Positions 29,082-37,935 of a stretch of 58,488 nt of DNA are shown here, piece after piece. A program made the position numbers and the translations under genes. Every line of letters begins with the position of its first letter. The stretch's first letter is position 1. This DNA is from Pseudovibrio denitrificans JCM 12308 (lineage in GTDB: Bacteria > Pseudomonadota > Alphaproteobacteria > Rhizobiales > Stappiaceae): assembly GCF_001310815.1 (NCBI RefSeq), contig NZ_BAZK01000029.1:1-58488 (forward strand). Reading direction: 5' to 3'. The notes under the pieces are model-generated. The model made no database searches. It was not told the origin of the DNA and saw nothing but the letters and a program-made list of their open reading frames with translations.

Positions 29082-30175
29082 ATGCGACATAAGCCGACTT
29101 GCGAATGCCTTAAAGATTATAGTGACTACCTGATAAGTGACAGGAACTATCAACCGATCCGAATAAGCACCTTGGAGGCGCTGGTTGAAGCTGTAAAAAA
29201 GGCGTATGAGCTAGTACGCCAATCCGTATTCGTGGCAATGGCCATTCAATGAATGGCAGTTCTCTTCCTAGGTCAGGTGAAAATCTTATCCAAACTGAGG
29301 ATTTTTCACATTTTCATTTTGGACACCCAAACACCGTAACCGTAGGTGCTGGTGTTGCTGTTTGGGATGTGGAGCGCTTCTTGAGGCGCTATGGATACCG
29401 GTTGCCCGTTTTAAATGATGGTGGCAAACCCGCTTCAACGATCGGTGGCTATTTGTCTGCTGGTGGTTTGGGATCTGCCAGTGCCATACACGGTGGCTTC
29501 TGGGAAACCGTTGTATCAGTCACGCTTGTTTCGGGAGAAGGAAAAGTATTCCAATGCCGACCCGAGGATGCAATCTTTCCGTGGCTTTTTGGTTCAATGG
29601 GGCAGTTGGGTGTTATTTATGAGGTGACCCTGACTATTTTGCCTTTAGATGACGCCACACAGTCCTATCCAGCAGGAGTAGCCGGATATATCGGGGCTAC
29701 TCAGGCAGATTGGGAGAAAATTGCTTGGTTCACTCTCTTTGCTCCGCAGCGCTTGCAAAATGAGGTTCTGGACTTACTAGCCGACTTGCAACAGCGACAT
29801 AAGCATGTTTGGAAGATACGCCCAGCCTACCTGTATAATCTTGCCTTTAAAACCTTTAACCCACCTCTGATCCATGCATCACAAGAAACATTGATCGCAG
29901 CTGGTATTTGGGGAACTCCCCTGCGGTCAGACAAGTTTGATGCAATATCGTTGGCAGCGCTAGAGAGTGATATCATTGTGATGTCATATTTGCATCCAGA
30001 ACTACGCCGCTATTTGCAAACGGAGCTGAGTTTTAATCCAGATGCTTTGAGACTGAATCTAGGGCAGCACGTTTATAGTGCATTTCAGGACTTAAAAGGC
30101 CGTCTTGATCCGAAGTACTTGTTTACACCGGGAATTCTTACTGATCCTTCAATCGCCCAAGAACACACCTTATGA
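29082..30175 (+). CDS. FAD-dependent oxidase, PCMH-type, one frameshift
   Basis: About 364 aa after repair. The frame from ATG at 29082 gives NYQPIRISTLEALVEAVKKAYEL. One missing G near 29214 then links to GTPIRIRGNGHSMNGSSLPRSGE, the conserved FAD pyrophosphate loop (RGxGHSxNG). Then come TVTVGAGVAVWDVERFL, the FAD-contact stretch GGKPASTIGGYLSAGGLGSAS, and GSMGQLGVIYEVTL. The C-terminal substrate domain is short. Relatives oxidise alcohols, lactones or amino-acid side chains with O2. It opens the RiPP operon, 17 bases before the radical SAM gene, and so may oxidise the modified peptide. Starting at 29249 would delete half of the FAD site. Confidence 0.75.
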
Positions 30176-30192
30176 GAACCTGAGGGTATAAG

Positions 30193-31656
30193 ATGACAGC
30201 ACGTCCGTTTTATATTTTTGTCGTTGGAGGTAAGTATTACTTAATTAATGTTGATGATCGCCTGAGCATACACCTTCCGAAAGAAGAAGCTGAAACCCTG
30301 AAGCTGATAGAAGACAATGGGAAGATATCTCCAAGACAGGAACTCCTGCTTTGGAAGTATGACTTGATCTCTGGTTCATCTCCAGTGAAAAACAAGCGAG
30401 ATGCGATTGAGATACAGTCAGTCACCCTTCTGGTTACACATGCTTGTAACTTCAAATGCACGTATTGTTACGAGTTCTCTAACTTCAGCCAGCCTCATAG
30501 TAAACCTGGGAAGATGACCTTTGATGTTGCTCAGCGTACCGTTGATTGGTTGATCAAGAAGTCTGGTTCTAGACGCCAGTTGTCATTAGGTTTCTTTGGT
30601 GGCGAACCCCTGATGAATTTTTCATTGATTAAAGAAGTTGTAGCCTATGCGAACCTACGCGCACAGGAAGCCAGAAAAAGCTTCAGTTTCAGCCTGACCA
30701 CCAATGGTTCATTGCTGAATGATGAAATTATTGCATTTTTGAAAACTCATAGCATCAAAGTTACAGTCAGTATGGATGGCAATAAAGAGATTCAGAATAC
30801 TCAACGTCCTATGCTGAATGGAAAGGATAGCTACGACATTGTTCGCCCCAAAGCAGTCAAGTTGCTTGAAGAAATGCCAGATACTTCCTGCCAGGCAACT
30901 ATGTGTGGGGATACAGCGTTGGATACGGTGAAAGAAAGCCTTGCAGCGCTAGGCTTTAAGAGGATCGGATTAACTAATGTGACACCTGCTACATCAGAGG
31001 ACAGAAAAATGACGAGTGGTAAGGTATGGAACATTGATACTGCAATAGATTTTTTGGAAAAAGAAGCAATTACCTTAAGAAATGCTATTGCAAACCGCGA
31101 CGCAGATGCAATTCGCAATCCTTTTAACTATCTATGCCAGCGTGTCGGAACCTTTTTAACTGGTGAGGTGAAGGAACACCATTGCGGTGCAGGTAAAGCC
31201 TCAGTCGCTGTGGCAAACAGTGGAGACATATACTTGTGTCACCGTTTTTCCGATCTGTCTGACTATCGACTTGGACATATTGAAGATCTTCATATTGATC
31301 GTGAGCCTTATCTGGATAAGCCAGTAGGCAGCATAGATGCGTGTTCCAACTGTTTCTCGCGGTATCATTGTCCAGGCGGATGTTACCACGATAACCTCAA
31401 TACGACTGGCTCTGTGTTTGAGCCAAACAGTGACCTATGTGAAGTCAGTCGTCATATGACGGAACTGTCGGCAGCCATTGCTGCGGATCTAGTCGAAGAA
31501 GATATTGCTTTCTTAGTTTCGGAAAAACTTGTCGATGCTGACGCTTCTCGTCGAACAGCCTCACAGATTGGAATTACAACTGGCTCTGTTGTGGCTGAAG
31601 CTGGTTTATCAGGACTAAGCTACGCGATTCCCGCGCCGTGGGTTGTATCGGAGTAA
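30193..31656 (+). CDS. Radical SAM/SPASM peptide maturase
   Basis: 487 aa. A short N-terminal domain (residues 1-75) may bind the leader. The radical SAM core begins TLLVTHACNFKCTYCYE (CxxxCxxC binds the [4Fe-4S] that cleaves SAM), followed by LGFFGGEPLMNF and TTNGSLLN. The C-terminal SPASM domain has auxiliary-cluster cysteines: HHCGAGKASVAVANSGDIYLCHRFSD, then CSNCFSRYHCPGGCYHD and DLC. The arrangement recalls maturases such as QhpD and anSMEs, which form thioether or C-C links in peptides. It lies 52 bases before the NHLP precursor, its likely substrate. ATG at 30193 follows TGAGGGTATAAG. Confidence 0.9.
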   Translation: MTARPFYIFVVGGKYYLINVDDRLSIHLPKEEAETLKLIEDNGKISPRQELLLWKYDLISGSSPVKNKRDAIEIQSVTLLVTHACNFKCTYCYEFSNFSQPHSKPGKMTFDVAQRTVDWLIKKSGSRRQLSLGFFGGEPLMNFSLIKEVVAYANLRAQEARKSFSFSLTTNGSLLNDEIIAFLKTHSIKVTVSMDGNKEIQNTQRPMLNGKDSYDIVRPKAVKLLEEMPDTSCQATMCGDTALDTVKESLAALGFKRIGLTNVTPATSEDRKMTSGKVWNIDTAIDFLEKEAITLRNAIANRDADAIRNPFNYLCQRVGTFLTGEVKEHHCGAGKASVAVANSGDIYLCHRFSDLSDYRLGHIEDLHIDREPYLDKPVGSIDACSNCFSRYHCPGGCYHDNLNTTGSVFEPNSDLCEVSRHMTELSAAIAADLVEEDIAFLVSEKLVDADASRRTASQIGITTGSVVAEAGLSGLSYAIPAPWVVSE

Positions 31657-31708
31657 TCTGATTAACAACCCAACGGTCATCCCCCCAAAAGAACTGAGGA
31701 GTACACGC

Positions 31709-32014
31709 ATGAGTTCAGAACTTCAGGAACGCAAATTCTGGGACGGGTATTCGGCCCTTGTAAAGAAAGCTTGGCAGGATGAAGACTTCAAACAACGATT
31801 ACTTGCTGACCCGGAAGGTGTTTTCAACGAACACAATCTGAAGGTACCAGATGGAATGAAAGTCAGGATCATGGAAGATAAAGCTAACTTGCGTCATCTT
31901 CCCTTGCCTCCGAAACCAACCCTGGAAGAGAAGCCTTCTGAAAAAGAGATGGTTACTGCTGGTAGTTGGTTCTGTTGCCACACCTGGGGCAGTGAGGAAA
32001 CTTCGCACGGTTGA
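31709..32014 (+). CDS. RiPP precursor with NHLP-type leader and Cys/Trp-rich core, 101 aa
   Basis: ATG at 31709 with GAGGAG eight bases upstream; the open frame upstream of it lacks a site. The leader fits the nitrile-hydratase-alpha-like (NHLP) pattern: FWDGYSALVKKAWQDEDFKQRLLADPEGVFNEHNLKVPDGMKVRIMED, then HLPLPPKP. A helical linker ends KEMVTAG in place of the usual VAGG cleavage site. The probable core is SWFCCHTWGSEETSHG: two adjacent Cys, two Trp, two Glu, one His. It sits directly after the SPASM maturase, which could cross-link Cys or Trp to Glu or others. The chemistry is inference; the NHLP leader assignment is firm. Confidence 0.85.
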   Translation: MSSELQERKFWDGYSALVKKAWQDEDFKQRLLADPEGVFNEHNLKVPDGMKVRIMEDKANLRHLPLPPKPTLEEKPSEKEMVTAGSWFCCHTWGSEETSHG

Positions 32015-32074
32015 TGCGATTACACCTTTCAATCGGTTGCTTTAACTATTCTGAGTAGGTTTCCGGGGAGGTCT

Positions 32075-33127
32075 ATGAAAAGTTATTGTTTAAACACGGC
32101 GTTGATCCTTAGGGATCACGCCGCACAATTGCAAAATGGTTTAGTGCGATCAGAAGATTGGGAGAGGTTGCAGTTTCTGGCAAAGATGTTCCCTCAGTTT
32201 TGTCATGCTGGTTTTGAGGTTCCACTAGGTGAAAGTAGCCCGGGTGCTGACTTCCTCATATGTTTACGTAGGCAGAAGGAAAGTGGGCATCTCCTCAACA
32301 TTGTATCTCCTGACGAGAATTGGCGAAGGCTTCGTCGGTTCGCTTTAAAGTGGCGGGAGGGCCGCAATTTTCTTGATTGCATCCCCAACTGTTGGCTAGA
32401 GTTTGATCTTCTTCAAATGAAGACTGACGGGCATTTAGAACCATCGCTATTTGTCAATGTCCCTGTCAAAGCTGTCAATAAATATGCGGATGTCATTGAC
32501 CAGCTCGCTGATTTGCTCAGTTTTCCGGTTAGTCGTGCTTGTAGGGATGAGGCGGGGAGAGTTGTAAAAATAATCGCACCCCACGCAGATGCCATTGAGA
32601 CAGGGTTCTGGTTATCACGACCGACTACAGGTCTTCGTTTGGTGTTTATGAAGTTGCGAAGGTCGCCTGAGCAGCTAATAGCCCTCCTTGCTGAGGCAGG
32701 GCACCCAAATCCAGCTGCCCTGAATAGTGCGTCTTTATCATCTCTTTGGCCTGTAGGAGGCTCAATTGCGCTTGCTCTCGATATTCAAGAGAACATCTCG
32801 CTGAATATTGGGATTGAATTATACGCATCTCCAGCAGGCAAGCCGATAGACTTGGCAGATGACTTAGACAATAAGTTTAGACTTTTAACATCATTGAGAG
32901 ACACAGGCCTTTGCACCGCAAGCAAAATGAAAAACATTCTCGGCTGGCAGGGAACCCGTTCATACGGCGAAGCTCCTGAATTAGAGGGCGAGGTCTGTTT
33001 GTACCGATCCTTGAATCACGTGAAACTTAGCCTTAGCTCTAAGGAGCAACTTCCTTCAGCCAAAGCCTACCTCGCTCTCACTGCTCTGGCATATCGGAAA
33101 AGAGAAACTCAACATGCCTTTGCCTGA
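32075..33127 (+). CDS. Unknown protein of the RiPP operon, 350 aa
   Basis: A strong GGGGAGG site precedes ATG at 32075. The protein is soluble with alternating helices and strands: WLEFDLLQMKTDGHLEPSLFVNVP, then ISLNIGIELYAS, ending HVKLSLSSKEQLPSAKAYLALTALAY. It has a Cys pair (LDCIPNC) and no obvious catalytic motif. I do not recognise the family. The pattern of repeated half-barrels (WLEFD...LFVNV, GLRLVFMKL, SLNIGIEL, HVKLSLSS) vaguely suggests a beta-barrel enzyme such as an aromatic prenyltransferase, but nothing proves that. It overlaps the methyltransferase gene by 14 bases, so it belongs to the pathway. Confidence 0.7.
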   Translation: MKSYCLNTALILRDHAAQLQNGLVRSEDWERLQFLAKMFPQFCHAGFEVPLGESSPGADFLICLRRQKESGHLLNIVSPDENWRRLRRFALKWREGRNFLDCIPNCWLEFDLLQMKTDGHLEPSLFVNVPVKAVNKYADVIDQLADLLSFPVSRACRDEAGRVVKIIAPHADAIETGFWLSRPTTGLRLVFMKLRRSPEQLIALLAEAGHPNPAALNSASLSSLWPVGGSIALALDIQENISLNIGIELYASPAGKPIDLADDLDNKFRLLTSLRDTGLCTASKMKNILGWQGTRSYGEAPELEGEVCLYRSLNHVKLSLSSKEQLPSAKAYLALTALAYRKRETQHAFA

Positions 33128-34058
33128 CCTCATTGCTGATGCTGCCCAAGATCCACATTTGGTTCGCAAACTGCGCACTCAGCCAGAAACTGTGTATCAA
33201 GACTATACTTTGAACCCTGATGAAATACAGCTTCTGGTGACGGAGGATAAACGCCGTATCAGTGCGTCCATACCACCTGCTGGCCGCAAGGAAAATGAAG
33301 CATTGGCGAACGAAAATAGAAGAGCCGGTAAGGGATCTCTTTTGGTTGCTGGGTCAGGTATCACGAGCATCGCGCACTTGACCCTGGAGGCAGTTGCCGC
33401 AGTGAAAAGTGCCGATGTAGTCTTCTATCTAGTGATAGATCAACTCACAATCAACTGGATACAGATGATGAATGGGAACGCACATCCCTTGTACCATCAT
33501 TATACGCCAGGTATTGCAAGACGTGTGGCTTATCGAGGAATGGTTGATGAGATTATGGCCGAAGTATGCCGTGAACGTAATGTAACCGTCTTACTATATG
33601 GTCATCCAGGTGTACTTGCCTATCCTGGGCATCTGGCGATGGAACAGGCTCGCGAGAAAGGTTACTTTGCACGCATGCTGCCGGGAGTTTCCGCCGATTC
33701 TTGCTTAATTGCTGATTTAGGAATAGATCCCGCTAACAATGGCATGCAAGCCTTCGAAGCCACCCAGCTACTAAAGGAAGACATCGCCCTTAATACAAGC
33801 ATTCCGACGATTCTCTGGCAGGTTGGCCTAGTAGGTGACATCAACTACATGGCAAACAGATATGAAAATTCTGCGTTTGATCAGCTGTTTGGTAAGCTTC
33901 GTCAACTGTATGGCGAGACACATAGTTGCTGTGTATATGAGGCAGCAGAATTCAGCGCATTGCCGCCAAGGCTAAACTGGATCACATTCAAAGAAATGAA
34001 GAGCAACGACCTTTCGCCTATGTGTACCTTGTTTGTCCCTCCGATTGCTCATCAGTGA
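33114..34058 (+). CDS. Borosin-type peptide backbone N-methyltransferase with N-terminal leader-like domain
   Basis: 314 aa. Residues about 75-310 match the tetrapyrrole-methylase-fold enzymes of borosin pathways: LLVAGSGITSIAHLTLEAVAAVKSADVVFYLV, YHHYTPGIARRVAYRGM (Tyr/Arg motif of the active site), VLLYGHPGVLAYPGHLAMEQAREKGY, MLPGVSADSCLIADLGIDP, FEATQLL. Residues 1-45 (PDLIADAAQDPHLVRKLRTQPETVYQDYTLNPDEIQLLVTED) resemble the LigA/Os_C-like helical domain used as the borosin binding domain or leader. Classical borosins methylate a core fused at the C-terminus. Here the C-terminus (MCTLFVPPIAHQ) is short, so the substrate may be the separate NHLP peptide. Confidence 0.8.
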   Translation: MPLPDLIADAAQDPHLVRKLRTQPETVYQDYTLNPDEIQLLVTEDKRRISASIPPAGRKENEALANENRRAGKGSLLVAGSGITSIAHLTLEAVAAVKSADVVFYLVIDQLTINWIQMMNGNAHPLYHHYTPGIARRVAYRGMVDEIMAEVCRERNVTVLLYGHPGVLAYPGHLAMEQAREKGYFARMLPGVSADSCLIADLGIDPANNGMQAFEATQLLKEDIALNTSIPTILWQVGLVGDINYMANRYENSAFDQLFGKLRQLYGETHSCCVYEAAEFSALPPRLNWITFKEMKSNDLSPMCTLFVPPIAHQ

Positions 34059-34127
34059 CACAAGTTGTATATTTTGCGAGGAACTGGGTCTACTGGAGTT
34101 CTTCGATGCTATCAACTTAACCTGAAG

Positions 34128-34436
34128 TTAGCCGTTTTGGTATTCTCCGGCAGGATCACTTGAGCTAACTTTGTAATGTAACAGCTTGAGATCACTTGCA
34201 TTAAGGCTGTCTTTTTTCAAGCGCTCGTTTGGACGTGACAATACCTCAAGATAAACCCCAGGAAGGTTGGCTAATTCAATGTTTGGAAGAGCGTCAATAG
34301 CCTTTAGGAGAGCTTGCGCATGTGCCACTCGGTTAGGGACATCACTTGGTCTTTTGGGACCGCCTCCGACTTTGGCTTGAAACGGGTGAGGCTTTCCGAG
34401 ACCCCGAAGATGAAAGTGTCGAAGATTTCTTGACAT
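34128..34436 (-). pseudogene. N-terminal remnant of an S8 (subtilisin-like) peptidase
   Basis: MSRNLRHFHLRGLGKPHPFQAKVGGGPKRPSDVPNRVAHAQALLKAI and then GVYLEVLSRPNERLKKDSLNASDLKLL match the start of the long S8 peptidases that pair with AAA ATPases. The frame ends after 102 residues (SSDPAGEYQNG) and the catalytic Asp/His/Ser domain is missing. The break lies only about 70 bases after the stop of the methyltransferase gene, so it marks the joint where the RiPP region was inserted or where flanking DNA was lost. Confidence 0.6.
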
Positions 34437-35424
34437 TATAATCGTTTTCTAACCCTTGCAAAACGCGTCGCCGCTCAAGAGCATTAATCAAATTTTGTGT
34501 TGCAATCTTATCTGTATCGGAAATCACAGCACGTCGAGCGGCGTCTTCAGCCGCAGCAACCACATCTGCTGTCGATAACCCGAGTGCAGAATCTGTTACT
34601 TTCTTCCAACCTATTCTACCAATAGAAAAACCAATAAGTCGCCGCTCTAAAGCCTGTTTAATCGACGGTGCGCCAGGCATTTCATATGGCAGCACAACAT
34701 CAAATCGCCTCAACACTGCACGATCAAGAATTTCGGGTAAATTTGTGGTAGCGATTACTATCGACGGCCCAGTATCTTCATCAAGAAACTGCAGGAATGA
34801 ATTCAGAACTCGGCGTGCTTCTCCAACATCGTTTTCATTTCCACGAGCTGCTGCAAGGGCGTCAATCTCATCGAATAAATAGACACCGCGCGTCGTTTTA
34901 ATGGCATCGAAGACCATTTTTAGCTTTTGGGCAGTCTCACCCATAAATTTGGTGATCAACCCATGAAGCATCACAGAGAACATCGGATACTTCAACTCAC
35001 CAGCAAGAGCCAACGCACTTAATGTCTTTCCAGTTCCGGGAGGCCCTGACAACAGAACGCGCCGCCTTGGCTTCAGGCCTTTTTCCTCGAGCTTATCGCG
35101 CCTCCTTGTCTCAATCACTAAGTGAGTAAGCTCGTCTTCGACGTGTTTCGGCAGAATTACATCAATCAGCCGCTCGGATGGATATGAAGCTGCAAGGAAC
35201 TGCGCCAAATCGCCACGAGGTGCGGCTATGGGTGTGATCGCTGGCGCTCTGTCAGAAGGAGGCTTTTGCCCCACCTCCGCCCACTGACGTAACTGCTCAG
35301 CCAGACGACTATGACCTTTCTGTTCTTCGGACGCGGAAAGCTGCATCGCCAGGTCATAGAATCGATCTGCATCACCTTCTGCGTGACTCTTAACGAGACC
35401 TATGAGTTGCTGAGCCGATGCCAT
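34342..35424 (-). CDS. AAA+ ATPase (partner of S8 peptidase)
   Basis: 360 aa. Walker A LLSGPPGTGKT, Walker B VYLFDEIDAL, sensor 1 IVIATTNLPE and the arginine-finger region DRAVLRRFDVVLPYEMPG mark a FtsH/Rix7-like AAA domain. The N-terminal 100 residues are helical (MASAQQLIGLVKSHAEGDADRFYDLAMQLSASEEQ). Such ATPases occur as two-gene units with an S8 peptidase, often in defence islands. Here the peptidase is truncated. The last ~30 residues (Ser/Lys-rich) overlap the peptidase frame by 95 bases, longer than usual, so the true stop may be earlier and hidden by an indel. Confidence 0.75.
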   Translation of the reverse strand: MASAQQLIGLVKSHAEGDADRFYDLAMQLSASEEQKGHSRLAEQLRQWAEVGQKPPSDRAPAITPIAAPRGDLAQFLAASYPSERLIDVILPKHVEDELTHLVIETRRRDKLEEKGLKPRRRVLLSGPPGTGKTLSALALAGELKYPMFSVMLHGLITKFMGETAQKLKMVFDAIKTTRGVYLFDEIDALAAARGNENDVGEARRVLNSFLQFLDEDTGPSIVIATTNLPEILDRAVLRRFDVVLPYEMPGAPSIKQALERRLIGFSIGRIGWKKVTDSALGLSTADVVAAAEDAARRAVISDTDKIATQNLINALERRRVLQGLENDYNVKKSSTLSSSGSRKASPVSSQSRRRSQKTK

Positions 35425-35702
35425 GGAAGTGATCTAGTCCAGTAAGAAATCAGTTTATTTTCACCTTCAACATACCCTAAACGGCAAATCGTTAACAGAC
35501 CAGCAAATTTGCGCATTATCCGCTCATTTGTATTCAGTGGTGCTATGCAGAATTTTATCTGTCATAAGCTCCGATAGAACAGGCTTACGTGTTTGAATAA
35601 GGGAGTGCTTTGGCTCTTCGTTCGGGCCGCGCAATAAGTGAAATGAAAAGAGTTCGCCTCACAGAGCTCTACAGCGTCATCGCTCGGATGTTACTTCAAC
35701 CC

Positions 35703-35740
35703 TTGATGGAACAGCCTAAATGTCCGGTGTTGGCCCACCA
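35703..35740 (+). repeat. 38-bp direct repeat, right copy
   Basis: Right copy of the repeat described at 12584..12621, 32 of 38 identical, same orientation. It lies in a gene-free stretch (35425..36151) upstream of the AAA ATPase; nothing else is visible there. Confidence 0.5.
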
Positions 35741-36151
35741 CTAAACACGATATGTTATTGATTAGCTGTACATCAATATTGAAAGCGTGAAGCGACAAAA
35801 CTCAAACTAGCCCGATTATGAGGTCAGAGGCGAGCAGCGCTGTTAGTTGGGCTCACATGATTTTGAAAGAATGCAATTTACTCAGAGAACACCATATTTG
35901 CTATGGTAGTTCTAGCGCCACTATCTATCATCACATCTCAGGCCATTATATCTCTCTAATATGCAACTTCATTGCCTGTGGGGGCTGAAGAGGCAACTAT
36001 ACTCTGGCCGAGTTATAGCAGACACCGATAAGTAATCTGATTTGGTATTTGTAAAGAACAAAGTAGGTGTATTTTTGGACACTTCTTCAACTAACCCTGA
36101 GTAAGGTAACCAAGCCATCCGTTCTTTTTCAAAAACGAGCTGGAGTAGCTT

Positions 36152-37549
36152 ATGCAAAGCCTTCTCAATGCATTCATTATGGTATCTGCAAGCATACTTT
36201 TGGCGGCCTCACCGCTAAAGGCGAATACGTTGAGTGAAGCTGATCTCCAGAACCTAATCAAACGCTCAACGCAGTATGTGGCGCTGTTCAATACCCTCAA
36301 CAACTTCGTAATAGATAAGAAAAACCCACTTGCTACGGGCGGGTGGAACAAGACTGAATATCCCAAGGGATTGGCGAACGCTTCGGTCCGAGCTCTGCCT
36401 CGGCCAAACAATGATACGCTCTATGTGATTTCCATGTTGGATCTGCGAAATGATGCTGTGGTTATTGAGTATCCTGCCTTCCAATCTAAGTTTGTTTCAC
36501 TCGAAGTTTCCGCACTGGATCACTATGTCGATATTCCTTTGGCAACGTCTGCCGGTGACTTCAAAAAACCTGCAACCATCCTTTTTTACTCGGCAAGAAC
36601 CGATGGTTATTCCGGGGAGCCTGTTCAAGGCGTAGATCAGATCATCGAGATGTCAGGTGACTATGGAATTTCTTTTCTTCGCGTAATGCCTCAGGCCAAT
36701 GATCCGAAGAAATTCAAATCGAACATGGCTCAAATCCAGAAAGTCACCCTCAAGACCCTGGCTGAGTTTCAGGGTCATAAAGCGAAACCAGTCGATCCAT
36801 ACGATATCCCTCAATATTCAAATGATGCGACAACGTTCGCCACGAACTATCTGGAAGTTATGCAGTGGGTGTTCAATCACACCACATTTGACCCAGACAA
36901 ATACGAAATGGACAAACAGGCACTGGCTGCATTGTCGAGGGTTGGTGTAAAGCCTGGGAAAAACTTTGCTGCCAGCGTTCCACCATCTGTAGACTACAAG
37001 CGACTGGCAGCAGAAGCTGCAAAGATGTTTGCTACGGAACTTAAGATATGGAACACCCCCAAGGAAGCCGCGCCATTTCTTACAAAGTTATTCTTGCCCA
37101 AGGGGCAGATGACGATAGATGCAATGTTCCTGCAATCGGTCGTGGGCCCACTTGGTCAACCAGCTTCACAAGCAATGTATCCCGGCATTACCACGACTGA
37201 TGGCAAGCCAATGAATGCATTGAACGACTATGTGATTAAGATGACAAAGGACCAGTTGCCCCCGGCTATAGCATTCTGGTCAGCCACACTTTACGACACC
37301 AAACACGGCTATTTCATCCCTAACAAGGAGAACAAATACAGTGTCGGTGAAAATGCAGGCATGCAACTTGATGCAGATGGAGGCATCGCAATTTACATTG
37401 CAGCGGAGCAACCCGAGGGTGTACCAGCCGAGAACTGGCTTCCAATAAAGCGTGAAGATTTAGGGATCGACCTTATCATGCGCATCTACCAGCCTGATCT
37501 CGAAAAAATGAAAACCTGGAAAGCGCCAAAGGCAGAAATTGTGAAGTGA
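36152..37549 (+). CDS. Periplasmic DUF1254/DUF1214 protein
   Basis: 465 aa with a signal peptide (MQSLLNAFIMVSASILLAASPLKA, cleavage near KAN). DUF1254 fills the N-terminal half (LFNTLNNFVIDKKNPLATGGWNKTEYPKGLANASVRALPRPNNDTLYVISMLDLRNDAVVIEYP). DUF1214 is at the C-terminus (FIPNKENKYSVGENAGMQLDADGGIAIYIAAEQPEG, then NWLPIKREDLGIDLIMRIYQPD). The length is typical. The biochemical role of the family is not established. A GGAGTAGCTT site precedes the ATG. It stands alone, with a hairpin 130 bases downstream. Confidence 0.85.
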   Translation: MQSLLNAFIMVSASILLAASPLKANTLSEADLQNLIKRSTQYVALFNTLNNFVIDKKNPLATGGWNKTEYPKGLANASVRALPRPNNDTLYVISMLDLRNDAVVIEYPAFQSKFVSLEVSALDHYVDIPLATSAGDFKKPATILFYSARTDGYSGEPVQGVDQIIEMSGDYGISFLRVMPQANDPKKFKSNMAQIQKVTLKTLAEFQGHKAKPVDPYDIPQYSNDATTFATNYLEVMQWVFNHTTFDPDKYEMDKQALAALSRVGVKPGKNFAASVPPSVDYKRLAAEAAKMFATELKIWNTPKEAAPFLTKLFLPKGQMTIDAMFLQSVVGPLGQPASQAMYPGITTTDGKPMNALNDYVIKMTKDQLPPAIAFWSATLYDTKHGYFIPNKENKYSVGENAGMQLDADGGIAIYIAAEQPEGVPAENWLPIKREDLGIDLIMRIYQPDLEKMKTWKAPKAEIVK

Positions 37550-37677
37550 GGGTATTTCACATGTATCTTCGATGTGCCCTAGTTATATGGATATGGAGTA
37601 CCTAAAAAGGGCGGATGAGTGCCGCCGGTGTTTGGTAGTCTAGCAACACGGTTACTAGTTCGGCGTTATTCCAAACG

Positions 37678-37697
37678 CCAGCTTCATAGGAAGCTGG
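37678..37697. terminator. Hairpin between convergent genes
   Basis: CCAGCTTC, loop ATAG, GAAGCTGG. It lies between the stop of the DUF1254 gene and the stop of convergent hipA (37936). No T tract, so a terminator role is tentative. Nothing else is visible in 37550..37935. Confidence 0.35.
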
Positions 37698-37935
37698 GGC
37701 GTCTGTTGAGCGGATCACTTCAAAAACCAACGTATTTCGCTATCACCATCACACCAAAGTCGTCCTGATCAGCCGTCTTCCGGCTTCTCTTCTGGTGCGT
37801 ATATCAAAATTTCGTTTTCATGGTTCCCCTCATTTATATGAAGCTAGAATCGTTTGAGTTTTAGATTTGCACCGCTACTGAGCTTGGATTACGGACAAAC
37901 TTAGACCTGCAGCCGTTAAGGCGACGAACTTGCAG

